The translations under genes were made by a program, and so were the position numbers. A stretch of DNA of 64,000 bases from Clostridium sp. AF37-5 (lineage in GTDB: Bacteria; Bacillota; Clostridia; Lachnospirales; Lachnospiraceae): contig NZ_QUDR01000005.1 of assembly GCF_003477605.1 (NCBI RefSeq), positions 62,001 through 126,000 on the forward strand, written 5' to 3'. Below, one piece after another: positions 6,504 to 15,963 of this stretch (positions are counted from its first letter, which is position 1; each line of letters begins with the position of its first letter). The notes beneath the pieces are model-generated. The model did no database searches, was not told where the DNA came from, and worked only from the letters and a program-made list of their open reading frames with translations.

Positions 6504-9500
6504 TTACTTTATTTTAGCCAAAACATCCTTGAAAATTGAATAATTCTTCTTCACGCCATCATCCAGATCAATAGAAATCATCTGATCTGCAAGATGATGA
6601 ATCTTTTCTTCATAGTTCCTAAGTTCAGTGTCCTGTGCCTGCAGTTTGCTCAGCTTTTTGTTCAGCTTAACACGCTCGCCAGCGGAAGCATTAGCAATCC
6701 GCTGTTCTAGATCGGCAATAGCAGTACGATAACGAGCCTGCTGTTCATGCACATAATCGGTACGAATACGTGCAATCATATCTGGCTGATAGCGGTGCAT
6801 ATAAATCAGAGCCTTAAAGCCATTCTTCTTACCACTGTCAAACAGCCAGTAAATCGGACGTTTCTGATAAATCTTACAATGGTCAGAATAGAAGTCACTT
6901 AAGAAATAATTCCGAATCACATCCTTCGGCTGACCTTTACCGCCCAGAACATCGGCAATGAACTTCAGATTTTCGTCCAGCGTATCTGCACCGTAAATAG
7001 TTTTCACAAACTCTACAAACAAACCGACAATATCATCCTCAAAGTATTCATCGTCACAGACTGGGATAATGTTATCCTTATCCGCAGCGAAAGAAGCATA
7101 CTTGCTGGCATCCCATTCGCCGCCTGCATAGGCAAGACCATCCACATCCAGAGAATAGCGACCAAACATACAGCCAACTGCATAGGAAATGAAAGAACGA
7201 ATATCTCTGCCAAGGTCAGCCTTGCGGACTGTGACATCCTTATCCTCAACTTCCGGTGTTAGCTCATCCTGTAAACCGTAAATGTCGATGAAGATACGGT
7301 TCAGTTCTTCCTCATTGGCTTTCAGCTGATTGAAACGGTTATCACATTCAGTCTGCCACTGGTCAAAGGCTTCGGCAATGGTCGGAACTTTACAAAGCAG
7401 AGGATGGTGCTGGAAGTCCCATGAAATTTCAGAAGAATCATATATATTTTTTGAAATTTCAACACATTTTTTTGCACTGGTTTTAATTGCCATTTTTTCT
7501 TCCTGCGTTGGTTCAAGAACTGGCATTCTTTTCAAATCACCAACCTGGGTTGTTGTTGTCGGATTAAGTGAATCAATATACTTGGGGGTTAATTTACTAT
7601 TCAAAAAAGCAATCGCCAGCCAATAGTTAGCTTCACTTGGAAATCCACATGAACCTTTAACATCAAACACTGCCCCATTGTTACAGTACCTTGCAGCAAA
7701 GGATCGTCCAGATATATCTGACCACGTTATGCATTTTTGACAATAATATTGTCTTGACGGTAAATGATTGCCTTGATTAGCTAAAACATTGTAATAATAT
7801 GAATCAAACATCAGTACATAATCATTATTTCCATACCACCGAACTTGCTTTCCACCCTTGTTATATGGAATATACAATTTTTCAGAAGCATGAAAATCTT
7901 CAACAGAATTAAATCCAATACCAATCTTGTTAAAAGCAACTTCGGTCCAAGCTCGCATGAAACGGTCATTTTCGCCAGTTGTAATACCTGCTTTGGGGTT
8001 TCCATAATTTTCAAATGGTATTCCCACAAGAAAACTTTTTCTCATTTTTTCACTGAGCCAATAAGAAAATGGCGTTGCTTTAATGCCTGCAAAATCTTCG
8101 CTACATGAATAATAGTGATTTGTCTTATCAGTAAATTCAGTAATCTTATCCTCGCAAGCATAATCTACAAGCCTAACAAACTTTGCATAATATTTTGTTA
8201 AAGCAGCTTTACTGAAAAACACAAAGGCACTTGTCTGTACCACTTCTCCATTTATTTCTGGAAATGCATCAGCACCTAAATGAACCATGTTAGTAAAAGT
8301 ATTATTTTTTATTAACTTGGCACGCAATTCTTTGTAATCATCGGTAAACATAAATGATTGCTGTGTGACCAATCCAATAAATCTGTCTGAACCAGCTAAA
8401 TCCAAACTTTTTTCTATAAAACAAGTATAAAGATCTGATTTTGAGTCTGGATAATTCTTTTCAACAAATTTTTTAAGTTTTGGATTCATTCCCTTACGAC
8501 TTCCCATATACGGTGGATTTGTCACAACTACATCATACTTCTGTGCCAGTGCTTCTGCCACCTGTACCAACGGAAGCACTTCTTTCAATGCTACTTCACG
8601 GAACATATTTATATCTTCCGTAATCTCAGCAAAACGGTCATACAGGGCAAACCAGTCCTGCGGTGTTACAGTCAGAATCGAACCATATTCCTTTGCATCA
8701 TGCAGTTCTTTGATGATGGTATCCATAGCCACTGTGAACTTCATATCACCATTACAGAAATAGTCCACCGCAAATTTATCTACATGATTGCTCTCCACAA
8801 TGGCATATACATGGGGCTGAATGCCACGGCTAAAGAAACGGCGGTCATACTGACGGGCTTTCATCATTACCGCAAAGTAAGCCAGCTGTGCCGCACGGTC
8901 ATCAATATCCAAACCATAAAGATTGTTCTCTACAATGCTTGACACTGCTTCACGGGTGGTATAGCCGTAGGATTCATAAATCTTCATCAGTACATCAAAC
9001 ATATATGCAAGAACATGACCGGAACCGGAGCAAGGGTCAATGACTTTCAGCTGATCCGGTGTCAGTGCGGCGTATTCCTTGTGAATCTCTGCAAGCTGTG
9101 CCTGCACTTCCGACTCCTGCTCGGCTTCTTCCAGATAGTAGTGCCATTTGGTATCTTCCGGCTCACGTTTTCCGGCAGCATAGGCAGACTGTTCTTCCTC
9201 TGTCGGGAGAAGTTGCTCTTTGACATCTGGGTGTCCCTCCAGCCATAAACGACCAAGGCTGTTCTCTACCATGTAGCGAACAATCCAGTCCGGTGTAAAA
9301 AGCTGGGTCGCTGCAGGGATGTTTTCTTTTGTGATTTTTACATTCTTTTTCAGTGCTGCGAAAACATCGTCTTTTTTCTCGCTGTTATAATACTGATACA
9401 GCCAGCCGATGATCTGAACAGCATCCTTCCAGTCATCCTCCGGTATCAGCTCAATCATCTGTTGAATGACACTGCCTTCACGGAGTAGATTGTCCGGCAG

Positions 9501-10016
9501 AAGAAGCTCTGTGTAGTCCGCAATCTTCTGGAACATTCCCGGCAGAATCTTATTCAGAGCGTTACACTGCACGATCAGCAGATATTTATACAGTTCTTCG
9601 GTCTTTTCTGCATCTTTCAGCTCATAGACCTTTTCCATATCCAATCCATCCAAATTCAGATGAATGGCTTCGGTTATAATCTGCGGCTTAAAATTGTTTT
9701 CCTCATCCGTGAATACACGCACATGGGAAGAAAGATAGCCGTTGACTTCCATGAATCGCAGAGCAGAGAAGCGGTTAAACCAAGTGTAGGCAACCCCCTC
9801 CATGACCTGCTTATATCCTTTATCGTTAATCTCGGCAATCAGAGCCTGACGCTGTTTCTTTTCATCGGCAGTGAGGACTTTGCCGTCAACGCTGTCTGCA
9901 TTGACATCCTCCATGTTATCCTCTGTGATACCGTATTCTACACCTTTCAGGGAAACACGGGTGATCAGCTCTGTTCTTGCCCAGACTGCAAATTTTTTAA
10001 TCGCATTCTTATCCAT
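6504..10016 (-). CDS. pglX: BREX adenine-specific DNA methyltransferase PglX
   Basis: 1170 residues, the usual length for type 1 BREX PglX. It methylates an adenine in a non-palindromic site to mark host DNA and is needed for defence. The SAM-binding motif DPCSGSGHVLAYMF lies near residue 328 and the N6-adenine catalytic motif NPPY near residue 500 (VVVTNPPYMGSRKG). The middle (about 505-865) is the target-recognition region, and the C-terminus ends in a helical/coiled stretch. The start is taken as the ATG at 10016, which has GGAG six bases upstream; an ATG four codons earlier has a weaker site. The gene overlaps the preceding membrane-anchored gene by eight bases. The middle third is noticeably richer in A+T than both ends, suggesting exchange of the specificity region. 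Confidence 0.95.
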   Translation of the reverse strand: MDKNAIKKFAVWARTELITRVSLKGVEYGITEDNMEDVNADSVDGKVLTADEKKQRQALIAEINDKGYKQVMEGVAYTWFNRFSALRFMEVNGYLSSHVRVFTDEENNFKPQIITEAIHLNLDGLDMEKVYELKDAEKTEELYKYLLIVQCNALNKILPGMFQKIADYTELLLPDNLLREGSVIQQMIELIPEDDWKDAVQIIGWLYQYYNSEKKDDVFAALKKNVKITKENIPAATQLFTPDWIVRYMVENSLGRLWLEGHPDVKEQLLPTEEEQSAYAAGKREPEDTKWHYYLEEAEQESEVQAQLAEIHKEYAALTPDQLKVIDPCSGSGHVLAYMFDVLMKIYESYGYTTREAVSSIVENNLYGLDIDDRAAQLAYFAVMMKARQYDRRFFSRGIQPHVYAIVESNHVDKFAVDYFCNGDMKFTVAMDTIIKELHDAKEYGSILTVTPQDWFALYDRFAEITEDINMFREVALKEVLPLVQVAEALAQKYDVVVTNPPYMGSRKGMNPKLKKFVEKNYPDSKSDLYTCFIEKSLDLAGSDRFIGLVTQQSFMFTDDYKELRAKLIKNNTFTNMVHLGADAFPEINGEVVQTSAFVFFSKAALTKYYAKFVRLVDYACEDKITEFTDKTNHYYSCSEDFAGIKATPFSYWLSEKMRKSFLVGIPFENYGNPKAGITTGENDRFMRAWTEVAFNKIGIGFNSVEDFHASEKLYIPYNKGGKQVRWYGNNDYVLMFDSYYYNVLANQGNHLPSRQYYCQKCITWSDISGRSFAARYCNNGAVFDVKGSCGFPSEANYWLAIAFLNSKLTPKYIDSLNPTTTTQVGDLKRMPVLEPTQEEKMAIKTSAKKCVEISKNIYDSSEISWDFQHHPLLCKVPTIAEAFDQWQTECDNRFNQLKANEEELNRIFIDIYGLQDELTPEVEDKDVTVRKADLGRDIRSFISYAVGCMFGRYSLDVDGLAYAGGEWDASKYASFAADKDNIIPVCDDEYFEDDIVGLFVEFVKTIYGADTLDENLKFIADVLGGKGQPKDVIRNYFLSDFYSDHCKIYQKRPIYWLFDSGKKNGFKALIYMHRYQPDMIARIRTDYVHEQQARYRTAIADLEQRIANASAGERVKLNKKLSKLQAQDTELRNYEEKIHHLADQMISIDLDDGVKKNYSIFKDVLAKIK

Positions 10017-10629
10017 AATTTTCTCCATCTTCTATTCGAACAGACAATTTCTTAATATCTTTATCAATATTCTCCATTGATTTTTTCAAATTATCAACAC
10101 TATTCTTAAACTCATCCACTTCTGAAATATAGTTTAAAAATCCACTGTACTCTGAAAAATCGATTGCAATTTTTTCAGTATAAGATTTGTTTTTCCCATA
10201 CTTACAATATTCGTAACCAATCCTTACTGTTTTTTCTTCAAAATCGTTTATGATATTAAAAACATTTGTATCAAATGAAATAACCCATTTCTGATTTGGA
10301 AAAATCACAATACTCGTCAATTCTTTCTTTTTTAATCGTTCCTGCGTTTTCGTTTGCAACTGTTTGGTAAAAGTTTCATTAAACGTCAAACTTTTAACTT
10401 CCAATGGAACAGTGCCAACATTTCTCAAAACAATGCACGCCAACGTTGAGCGAACAAGTTCAAACGATATTTGCATATAAGGGCGATTTTTCTCACTTCG
10501 TTCCTTGAGCAAAAAGAAAATTGTAACCCATGAAGCAATTAGTGCTAATATTGAAATTACACTATCCCAAGGAAAAGCTGAATTTTGCTGTTCAACTGCA
10601 ATAACCAGTCTTTTAAGTAATTCTTCCAT
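10009..10629 (-). CDS. Single-pass membrane-anchored protein between brxC and pglX
   Basis: 206 residues. One hydrophobic segment lies at about 22-42 (SVISILALIASWVTIFFLL), followed by a basic KERSEKNRPY stop-transfer, a soluble beta-rich domain (about 50-155) and a C-terminal charged helix predicted as coiled coil (FKNSVDNLKKSMENIDKDIKKL). The topology puts the larger domain in the cytosol. The RBS is AAGGAG before ATG 10629. It starts 11 bases after brxC and overlaps pglX by eight bases, so it is part of the BREX transcript. AT-richer than brxC. I do not recognise the family. A membrane tether or sensor for BREX is speculation. Confidence 0.78.
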   Translation of the reverse strand: MEELLKRLVIAVEQQNSAFPWDSVISILALIASWVTIFFLLKERSEKNRPYMQISFELVRSTLACIVLRNVGTVPLEVKSLTFNETFTKQLQTKTQERLKKKELTSIVIFPNQKWVISFDTNVFNIINDFEEKTVRIGYEYCKYGKNKSYTEKIAIDFSEYSGFLNYISEVDEFKNSVDNLKKSMENIDKDIKKLSVRIEDGENYG

Positions 10630-10640
10630 AGGTACACTCC

Positions 10641-13600
10641 TTAGTTCAGCTTAATTTCGTCGCAATTCTTCAGCAACTGTTTCAGCTGAGAACGAATCTT
10701 TTCTACATAATCATCAATGTCCGCATCCGTCTGTAAAGTCTTTGCCTGGAATACAACCTGTCGGTTATAGGCACGGACAACCTTTTTCTTTACCGGAGCT
10801 ATTTCTTTTCCCGGCTGTGTCGGCTGTACCTGTGGCCTCGGTGCAGGCGGAGCCAGAACAGTCTCGATATTGCTGACGGTATCATCCTTATACTGGCACA
10901 TTGGCAGGAACATAGCATCCAAAAGGGCAAGACTCTTTAATTCTGCGATTTTCTCCTTGCACTGGCTGAAATACCGGTCTGATTTCTCAATCAGATGGGA
11001 TGCCTTGGAATCACTGTTTGCGGCAGTATGAGTTGCTTCCATACATTGACGAACGGTTTCCAGAACCTCGGCACGTTTTTCTTCCAGCATCTTATCATGG
11101 GCGGCACGAACCGTATCCATCAACGGATTCAGTTCACGAATCCGGTTATAGTTAAACTTGCTTCCAGTCTGAACCATCGTAATCAAACGAATGGTATTCA
11201 GTGCCTTATGTGCTTCCTCATTTTCTGCAATTCGGTCAAGATCGTCGTGCAGAGATTTTTCAAACTGCACTGCCTGGTCGAATACTGTTACCTGGGTCTT
11301 GAAGAAATTTTCAATGCCGTTGCTCATGGCTTCTTTATTATCAAACAACTCATCTTCTTTTTTCAGCACACGCTCAATCAAGGCAATGTTATCCTTCTTC
11401 TGTGAAAGTACATCGTCCATCAGATGAATAGCTTTCTGAACCAATACACGATCCGGATATTTGTGTCCATCATAGCGATCATCTAGAGAAGCATAATAAT
11501 CACGCTGTTCTGTGAACTTCTCAGTCACAAAACGAATCAGGCCATCTTCATCGTCCGGCACATCCATGATATCGAAATATTCACGAAGCATGGCTTTTAC
11601 ATCACGCATCATCGTAGCTGAAATAGTTTTTCGCTTGCTGATAGAAGTCTTTCCGATCTCACTCTTTTTTCGAAGCATATCCGGCAGTTTCGGGTCATCC
11701 GGCTGAATGGTATTGCCTGCATACCTAATCGTTACTTTCTGAGAATAAATTAACTGTGCCGCAACCGCAGCAATGTCAATTTCTTTCCAGCCATACGGAA
11801 TTGCACTATATTTACTCTGAACATCTGCCATAGAAGTCGGCAGTTTCTTTGCATCCTGCATTTCCAGATATTCTTCCATAGCAGAAACTGCATCACGATT
11901 TAGTTCCACACCCGGAAGCAATGATACTGCCCCAGTCAAAATGGCAATAATGTCTGCATCACTGTCTGCATTTTCTGTGATCAGGTCGAGTTTGCTATAA
12001 ACGTGCGCAACCAGATATTCAAGAGACTGTTCAATCCTGCTCTTGGCATTTCCCGTTTTAATTTCCAAATGTTCACCATCTACATAGAACTGTGCTCCTT
12101 CGATAGCATTTTGCAATTCAGCCATAGCACTCAACTCATATTTTCCAGCCTCATCTTGCTGGTCACCGATGATTTTCTGCACACTCTTAGGAAGCTGGCT
12201 TACATTCCGTTGCTTTACATACTTGCGAATTTTCATGGCGGATTCCAAAGATTCATAGTAAGGAGTATCAGCCAGAACAACAATTGCTTCTTTTCCTTTA
12301 GATTTTGCCATCAAACGAAAATCTGTTTTCTCGACAGCATCTGCTGCAACCGTCAAAAAGCGTAAACACATGCCACCTGTAGCTGCCCCAACTGTAATAC
12401 CATCTACCATCTGGTCAAATGCAAAATCATATTTTCCATAACGAAACTTTTTAGTTGTGAAAATATCACCATAAATCATTTGAGCAATACGCTCTACAAT
12501 AGAAGCCGTATCCACATTAGTATCTCTGATTTCACGCTGAATGTCCTGTTCTTCATCAGTCAAGAAATTATAAGTGTCGCCTGTTCTGCCAATATAGTTC
12601 TGGCTCATCAAACGGTCAAGGCAGCCCCGGACAGCTTCACGCATGATAATCTTATCGACTCGAATATCGTCCGCCATAAGGATAACGATATTGTCCAGAT
12701 TTGATGGAATATCATCAATATACCGAATCAGATACAAAAGTTTCAGCACATCCACATCCTGCTGTTCAATACCATCGCCGTTATCGGCAGCTTTCTGGCA
12801 ACGCTCGATCACTCGTCGGATCGAACCATCAAGGAAAGTATGTACAGTATCATAAAAACGGAAAAACGGAACAAGTGCATACTCGTCTTTCTCCTGAATT
12901 TTCTGTACAGCTTCCTGAAAACCGGAAAGCATAGACCGCTCACCACCAGACAGGTGCTTACCTGAATTTCCATGTTTACGGATTTCGGCAAATACTTTCT
13001 GCATGATGATGAACTGGTACGGCACGAACGGGAAGTTCTCAGTAAACTCTCTCGGACCGGAATAACCTTTAATATCCAGAATCGAACCGCTAAAGCTGAA
13101 CAGGTTACGCAGAACAGAGTCATTTTGCTCATAAACACCTTCCAGTTCTTTAGCTGCTTCCGATTTCTTTTTCAGGATACGTTTCTGAATAACTTCATCC
13201 ACAGAGGAAGAAGATAAACTCAATCTTGTTTTAAAACGAGCCTGGATACGGGAAAACTCATCAGCACGAACTTTGATAATTTCATCAATCGCTTCCTGTC
13301 CAGTACAGATCACCCAAATCTTTCCTTCGCACTCACTTCCGATCTTCTCGGTCAGTGACTGAAGATTCAAAAGCATATCGGTATCTGTGCCGACATACTG
13401 CCCAACCTCGTCAATCATAAACAGCAGACGGAAGTTCGATGGCTTTGTATCCACATAAACTTTCATATCTTCCACAAGTTGTGCGATAGAAATTTCTGTT
13501 GCAGTTTTATCACTAAACCATGCCTTGGCATCATCCTCGCTCATATCCAAAACTTCCATCAATGTCGGGATAATAAACTTTCCATTAAAGGCAAAGGCAC

Positions 13601-14189
13601 GGCGCATTTCCATCCATGTCTTGCCTTTCTTTTCTTCAAATACTCTGCGGAATTCCTCGGTCTTGCCCTGTTGGTCAATATAACGCTCCATCATGGCAAC
13701 TTTCAGATTTTCACCGTAAAATCCCAAATGGTTATAAAACATCTTTGCAAAAACACGAAGAACAGCAGTCTTATCCTTATTGCTGAATCCCTCAATATCA
13801 ATATTGAACAGAATTGTCTCAGTCGGTCCCTTTGTGGCACGGTCGATCAGCATAAAAGTTGCCGGATCATCCTCAAACTTTTTACGGAAACGCTCTACAC
13901 TGCGGATGCCTTTTACCTCTTTATTTTCCAGAAGGTAAGAAAGCATTTTCAGAAAGTGAGATTTACCACTTCCAAAGAAACCGGAAATCCAAACACCCAT
14001 ATCGGCAGTCGGCTGGTCAAAGGCATCTCCATAATAGTTGAAGAAAGTAATGAAGTGTTTCTTCAATTCTCTGGTGATGACATATTCATTTAATTCCTGC
14101 TCGATTACATCATCAGCAGCCTGGTCAACTTTAATAACACCATTGATTTTGCGGTTGATGTCATCCGCAAACATATCTCGAATCATCAT
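10641..14189 (-). CDS. brxC: BREX P-loop ATPase BrxC
   Basis: 1182 residues, a typical length for type 1 BrxC (DUF499/PglY-like), a large AAA-type ATPase. The Walker A motif GFFGSGKSHFLKM lies near residue 65-77, and the Walker B-like LLFMIDEVGQYVG near 255-267. Long helical regions follow, and a Pro-rich linker (APPAPRPQVQPTQPGKE) precedes a short conserved C-terminal domain. An AGGGGG site eight bases upstream supports the start at 14189 (a second ATG follows immediately). It lies 13 bases after brxB. BrxC is thought to assemble with BrxB and PglZ/PglX in the defence complex. Confidence 0.95.
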   Translation of the reverse strand: MMIRDMFADDINRKINGVIKVDQAADDVIEQELNEYVITRELKKHFITFFNYYGDAFDQPTADMGVWISGFFGSGKSHFLKMLSYLLENKEVKGIRSVERFRKKFEDDPATFMLIDRATKGPTETILFNIDIEGFSNKDKTAVLRVFAKMFYNHLGFYGENLKVAMMERYIDQQGKTEEFRRVFEEKKGKTWMEMRRAFAFNGKFIIPTLMEVLDMSEDDAKAWFSDKTATEISIAQLVEDMKVYVDTKPSNFRLLFMIDEVGQYVGTDTDMLLNLQSLTEKIGSECEGKIWVICTGQEAIDEIIKVRADEFSRIQARFKTRLSLSSSSVDEVIQKRILKKKSEAAKELEGVYEQNDSVLRNLFSFSGSILDIKGYSGPREFTENFPFVPYQFIIMQKVFAEIRKHGNSGKHLSGGERSMLSGFQEAVQKIQEKDEYALVPFFRFYDTVHTFLDGSIRRVIERCQKAADNGDGIEQQDVDVLKLLYLIRYIDDIPSNLDNIVILMADDIRVDKIIMREAVRGCLDRLMSQNYIGRTGDTYNFLTDEEQDIQREIRDTNVDTASIVERIAQMIYGDIFTTKKFRYGKYDFAFDQMVDGITVGAATGGMCLRFLTVAADAVEKTDFRLMAKSKGKEAIVVLADTPYYESLESAMKIRKYVKQRNVSQLPKSVQKIIGDQQDEAGKYELSAMAELQNAIEGAQFYVDGEHLEIKTGNAKSRIEQSLEYLVAHVYSKLDLITENADSDADIIAILTGAVSLLPGVELNRDAVSAMEEYLEMQDAKKLPTSMADVQSKYSAIPYGWKEIDIAAVAAQLIYSQKVTIRYAGNTIQPDDPKLPDMLRKKSEIGKTSISKRKTISATMMRDVKAMLREYFDIMDVPDDEDGLIRFVTEKFTEQRDYYASLDDRYDGHKYPDRVLVQKAIHLMDDVLSQKKDNIALIERVLKKEDELFDNKEAMSNGIENFFKTQVTVFDQAVQFEKSLHDDLDRIAENEEAHKALNTIRLITMVQTGSKFNYNRIRELNPLMDTVRAAHDKMLEEKRAEVLETVRQCMEATHTAANSDSKASHLIEKSDRYFSQCKEKIAELKSLALLDAMFLPMCQYKDDTVSNIETVLAPPAPRPQVQPTQPGKEIAPVKKKVVRAYNRQVVFQAKTLQTDADIDDYVEKIRSQLKQLLKNCDEIKLN

Positions 14190-14202
14190 GGCTTTATCCC
14201 CC

Positions 14203-14763
14203 TTAATCTACGACATTGAATGCCCGGTAATAATCATTTGGTGTCAGACGATTGAACAGTTTTACATGACGACCATCAAACTCACCCGGATACATAACCA
14301 AAATCGGAACATCCGAAAAATACGGTTGCAAGGCTTCCAGTAAAGTATGGACTCTCATAAACGGGAACACCTCGCCTACACCTGTCAGCATCAGCACATC
14401 CCCCGGTTCGTGCGGCTCATACTGGATTTTATCAATGAACTCCCCATTGCCAATTGCGGAGTTAAGCTGCTCCAGAAGATAAGCACTTCCGTCAGCTTTC
14501 TCCATATCGGGAATCGCATCTGTGATGTCCATATCATCGCAGATAGAGAGAAATGTTTTATATAAATTACAAACAATCAAATGGCAATCTAAGGACTGAT
14601 CGGTTTCCAACTGATTCACAAAATGCCGGACAACCATTTCATACTCTGGTTCATAACAAAAGATTCTTATATTTACCTCATTGCTAAGTCCCTTTCCTTC
14701 CAAAAACTCCGGTTCCTGAATTAATGCCCGAACTTTATCCAGACGTTCTTTTATATCACTCAT
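14203..14763 (-). CDS. brxB: BREX protein BrxB (DUF1788)
   Basis: 186 residues from the ATG at 14763, which follows AGGAGG by seven bases; an in-frame start eight codons upstream lies inside brxA and lacks a site. The sequence has the DUF1788 layout: helical N-terminus (MSDIKERLDKVRALIQE), FLEGKGLSNEVNIRIFCY, DVLMLTGVGEVFPFMRVHTL and a C-terminal LVMYPGEFDGRHVKLFNRL near the end. BrxB is a core component of unknown biochemical role, reported to link BrxC and PglZ. It begins 11 bases after brxA. Confidence 0.94.
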   Translation of the reverse strand: MSDIKERLDKVRALIQEPEFLEGKGLSNEVNIRIFCYEPEYEMVVRHFVNQLETDQSLDCHLIVCNLYKTFLSICDDMDITDAIPDMEKADGSAYLLEQLNSAIGNGEFIDKIQYEPHEPGDVLMLTGVGEVFPFMRVHTLLEALQPYFSDVPILVMYPGEFDGRHVKLFNRLTPNDYYRAFNVVD

Positions 14764-14774
14764 CAGACCACCTC

Positions 14775-15380
14775 CTATGAAAAGCAATTAAATGCCGGCA
14801 ATATCGCCGCGTCGCCATTGCTTCTGATGGCATTCTCCAAAACAGGATGCAGCCATACTGGATTCAAATGATCTGCCCTGAGATTGTCGAGATATTCTGT
14901 TTCGACAAGAACTCTGGCAATGATCTGTTTCAACTTTATTATTGTAGTATCGCTCCATGAAGCTACGGTATCATTCTGCTCCTGTAAACGCATAAAAAAC
15001 GTATTCAACTCTATCTTACCAAAAGACATATCCCTTAATCGGTACTTCTCTCCAATAACTGTCAGCATAAATTCCCAGACTAGTCGACTCTGCTTCATCA
15101 ATGCATACAAACAAATCTGCTTTGAGACATCTGTCGGCTGTGTGGCAATTGCAGAAATCAGCGAATCATCTTCCAGTGCATGAAGCCGTTTAATACAGGC
15201 TTTTGCCATACGTGTGATGGATTTCTCCGTTGGATACTGGAAAAGATTCTTCTCTACAATTTCCTTTATAACCGTTTCATCTGACTTCTTTTCCTCCATT
15301 AACCTTGCCGTAGCGCGCATTTCATAAAAAAGAAATGCTTCCCGAGTTAAAGATGCAACATACGGATATGAATTATCCAT
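14775..15380 (-). CDS. brxA: BREX protein BrxA (DUF1819)
   Basis: 201 residues, an all-helical DUF1819 protein, usual length about 200. Characteristic segments include REAFLFYEMRATARLM at the start and LVWEFMLTVIGEKYRLRD in the middle. BrxA is a small DNA-binding-type (NusB-like fold) core BREX protein. The start has GGAGGTG seven bases upstream. It is separated from the upstream HTH gene by three bases. Confidence 0.94.
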   Translation of the reverse strand: MDNSYPYVASLTREAFLFYEMRATARLMEEKKSDETVIKEIVEKNLFQYPTEKSITRMAKACIKRLHALEDDSLISAIATQPTDVSKQICLYALMKQSRLVWEFMLTVIGEKYRLRDMSFGKIELNTFFMRLQEQNDTVASWSDTTIIKLKQIIARVLVETEYLDNLRADHLNPVWLHPVLENAIRSNGDAAILPAFNCFS

Positions 15381-15383
15381 TTT

Positions 15384-15608
15384 CTACACCTCCTGCTTGT
15401 CTTTCCTGTCAGGAACAAACTCCATAATATCTCCAACGTCACAGTTTAAAGCCGCACATATCTTTGACAAGATTTCTGTACTTACATTTTCATCCTTTGA
15501 CAGTCTCGACATTGTAGTAGTACTAACACCTGTCATTGTTCGCAAATCTTTCTTCAACATATCTTTATCAATTAATAATTTCCACAATTTTTTATAACTA
15601 ACAGACAT
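15384..15608 (-). CDS. XRE-family HTH regulator heading the BREX operon
   Basis: 74 residues forming a single Cro/CI-type helix-turn-helix of the YozG-like class (LRTMTGVSTTTMSRLSKD is the HTH, then ILSKICAALNCDVGDIMEF). It is first in the operon, three bases before brxA, behind a promoter with a perfect TATAAT box. The RBS is AAGGAG. Small HTH genes commonly head BREX loci and are likely autoregulators that restrain defence gene expression; that role here is inferred from position. Confidence 0.88.
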   Translation of the reverse strand: MSVSYKKLWKLLIDKDMLKKDLRTMTGVSTTTMSRLSKDENVSTEILSKICAALNCDVGDIMEFVPDRKDKQEV

Positions 15609-15693
15609 AATTTCAGTCTCCTTCCAGGCGAATTACATATTTCAAAAAACTATAGTTAAAATAATATTTTTATCAAACACAGATATAATATAG

Positions 15694-15722
15694 ATTATAT
15701 CATTTATATTCGTTATACACAA
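15694..15722 (-). promoter_or_regulatory. Sigma-A-type promoter of the BREX operon
   Basis: On the minus strand, TTGTGT (-35, 15717-15722) and a perfect TATAAT (-10, 15694-15699) are separated by 17 bases, about 85 bases upstream of the HTH gene. The -35 box is weak, as expected for a regulated promoter. Confidence 0.6.
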
Positions 15723-15746
15723 TATATTTTCACAAAAAACAAATTA

Positions 15747-15768
15747 AAAATGCGAAATATCGCATTTT
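15747..15768. promoter_or_regulatory. Perfect 9-bp inverted repeat upstream of BREX promoter
   Basis: AAAATGCGA, four bases, TCGCATTTT. It lies about 25 bases upstream of the -35 box of the BREX promoter. It could be an operator for the adjacent HTH regulator or an upstream transcription insulator. Confidence 0.5.
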
Positions 15769-15787
15769 AACTCACGAATCACTTCTT

Positions 15788-15919
15788 ATGTCCTTTATAA
15801 TTCACCGCAATTGGTCATACAAGATAAATATCTTTTCCGGACTGGACTTTGACATGGGAAATGACGCACTTGTGTATAAAACTGTGGAAACTCAAGCAGT
15901 ATATCCATTGACAGCATAG
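15788..15919 (+). pseudogene. Possible C-terminal gene remnant (43 codons)
   Basis: A short open frame ending in TAG at 15919 reads as protein-like (FSGLDFDMGNDALVYKTVE) but has no RBS and no N-terminal domain. It ends just inside the promoter of the truncated antitoxin. It may be the end of a gene cut off when the neighbouring BREX block arrived. I cannot name the family; the reading could also be chance. Confidence 0.22.
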
Positions 15920-15936
15920 CAAAACTTGTGCATAAT
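15908..15936 (+). promoter_or_regulatory. Promoter of the truncated antitoxin gene
   Basis: TTGACA (15908-15913), 17 bases, CATAAT (15931-15936), on the plus strand. It is followed by a strong TAAGGAGG site and the ATG at 15964. The TTGTGCATAAT around the -10 repeats an upstream TTGTGTATAAA, as might suit an autoregulated antitoxin operator. Confidence 0.6.
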
Positions 15937-15963
15937 TTTGTTATGGAGTAAGGAGGTATTTTT

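Noticed and set aside
13479..14093. 204-codon plus-strand frame
   Set aside because: Antisense to the conserved N-terminal half of brxC; codon content is that of the shadow strand.
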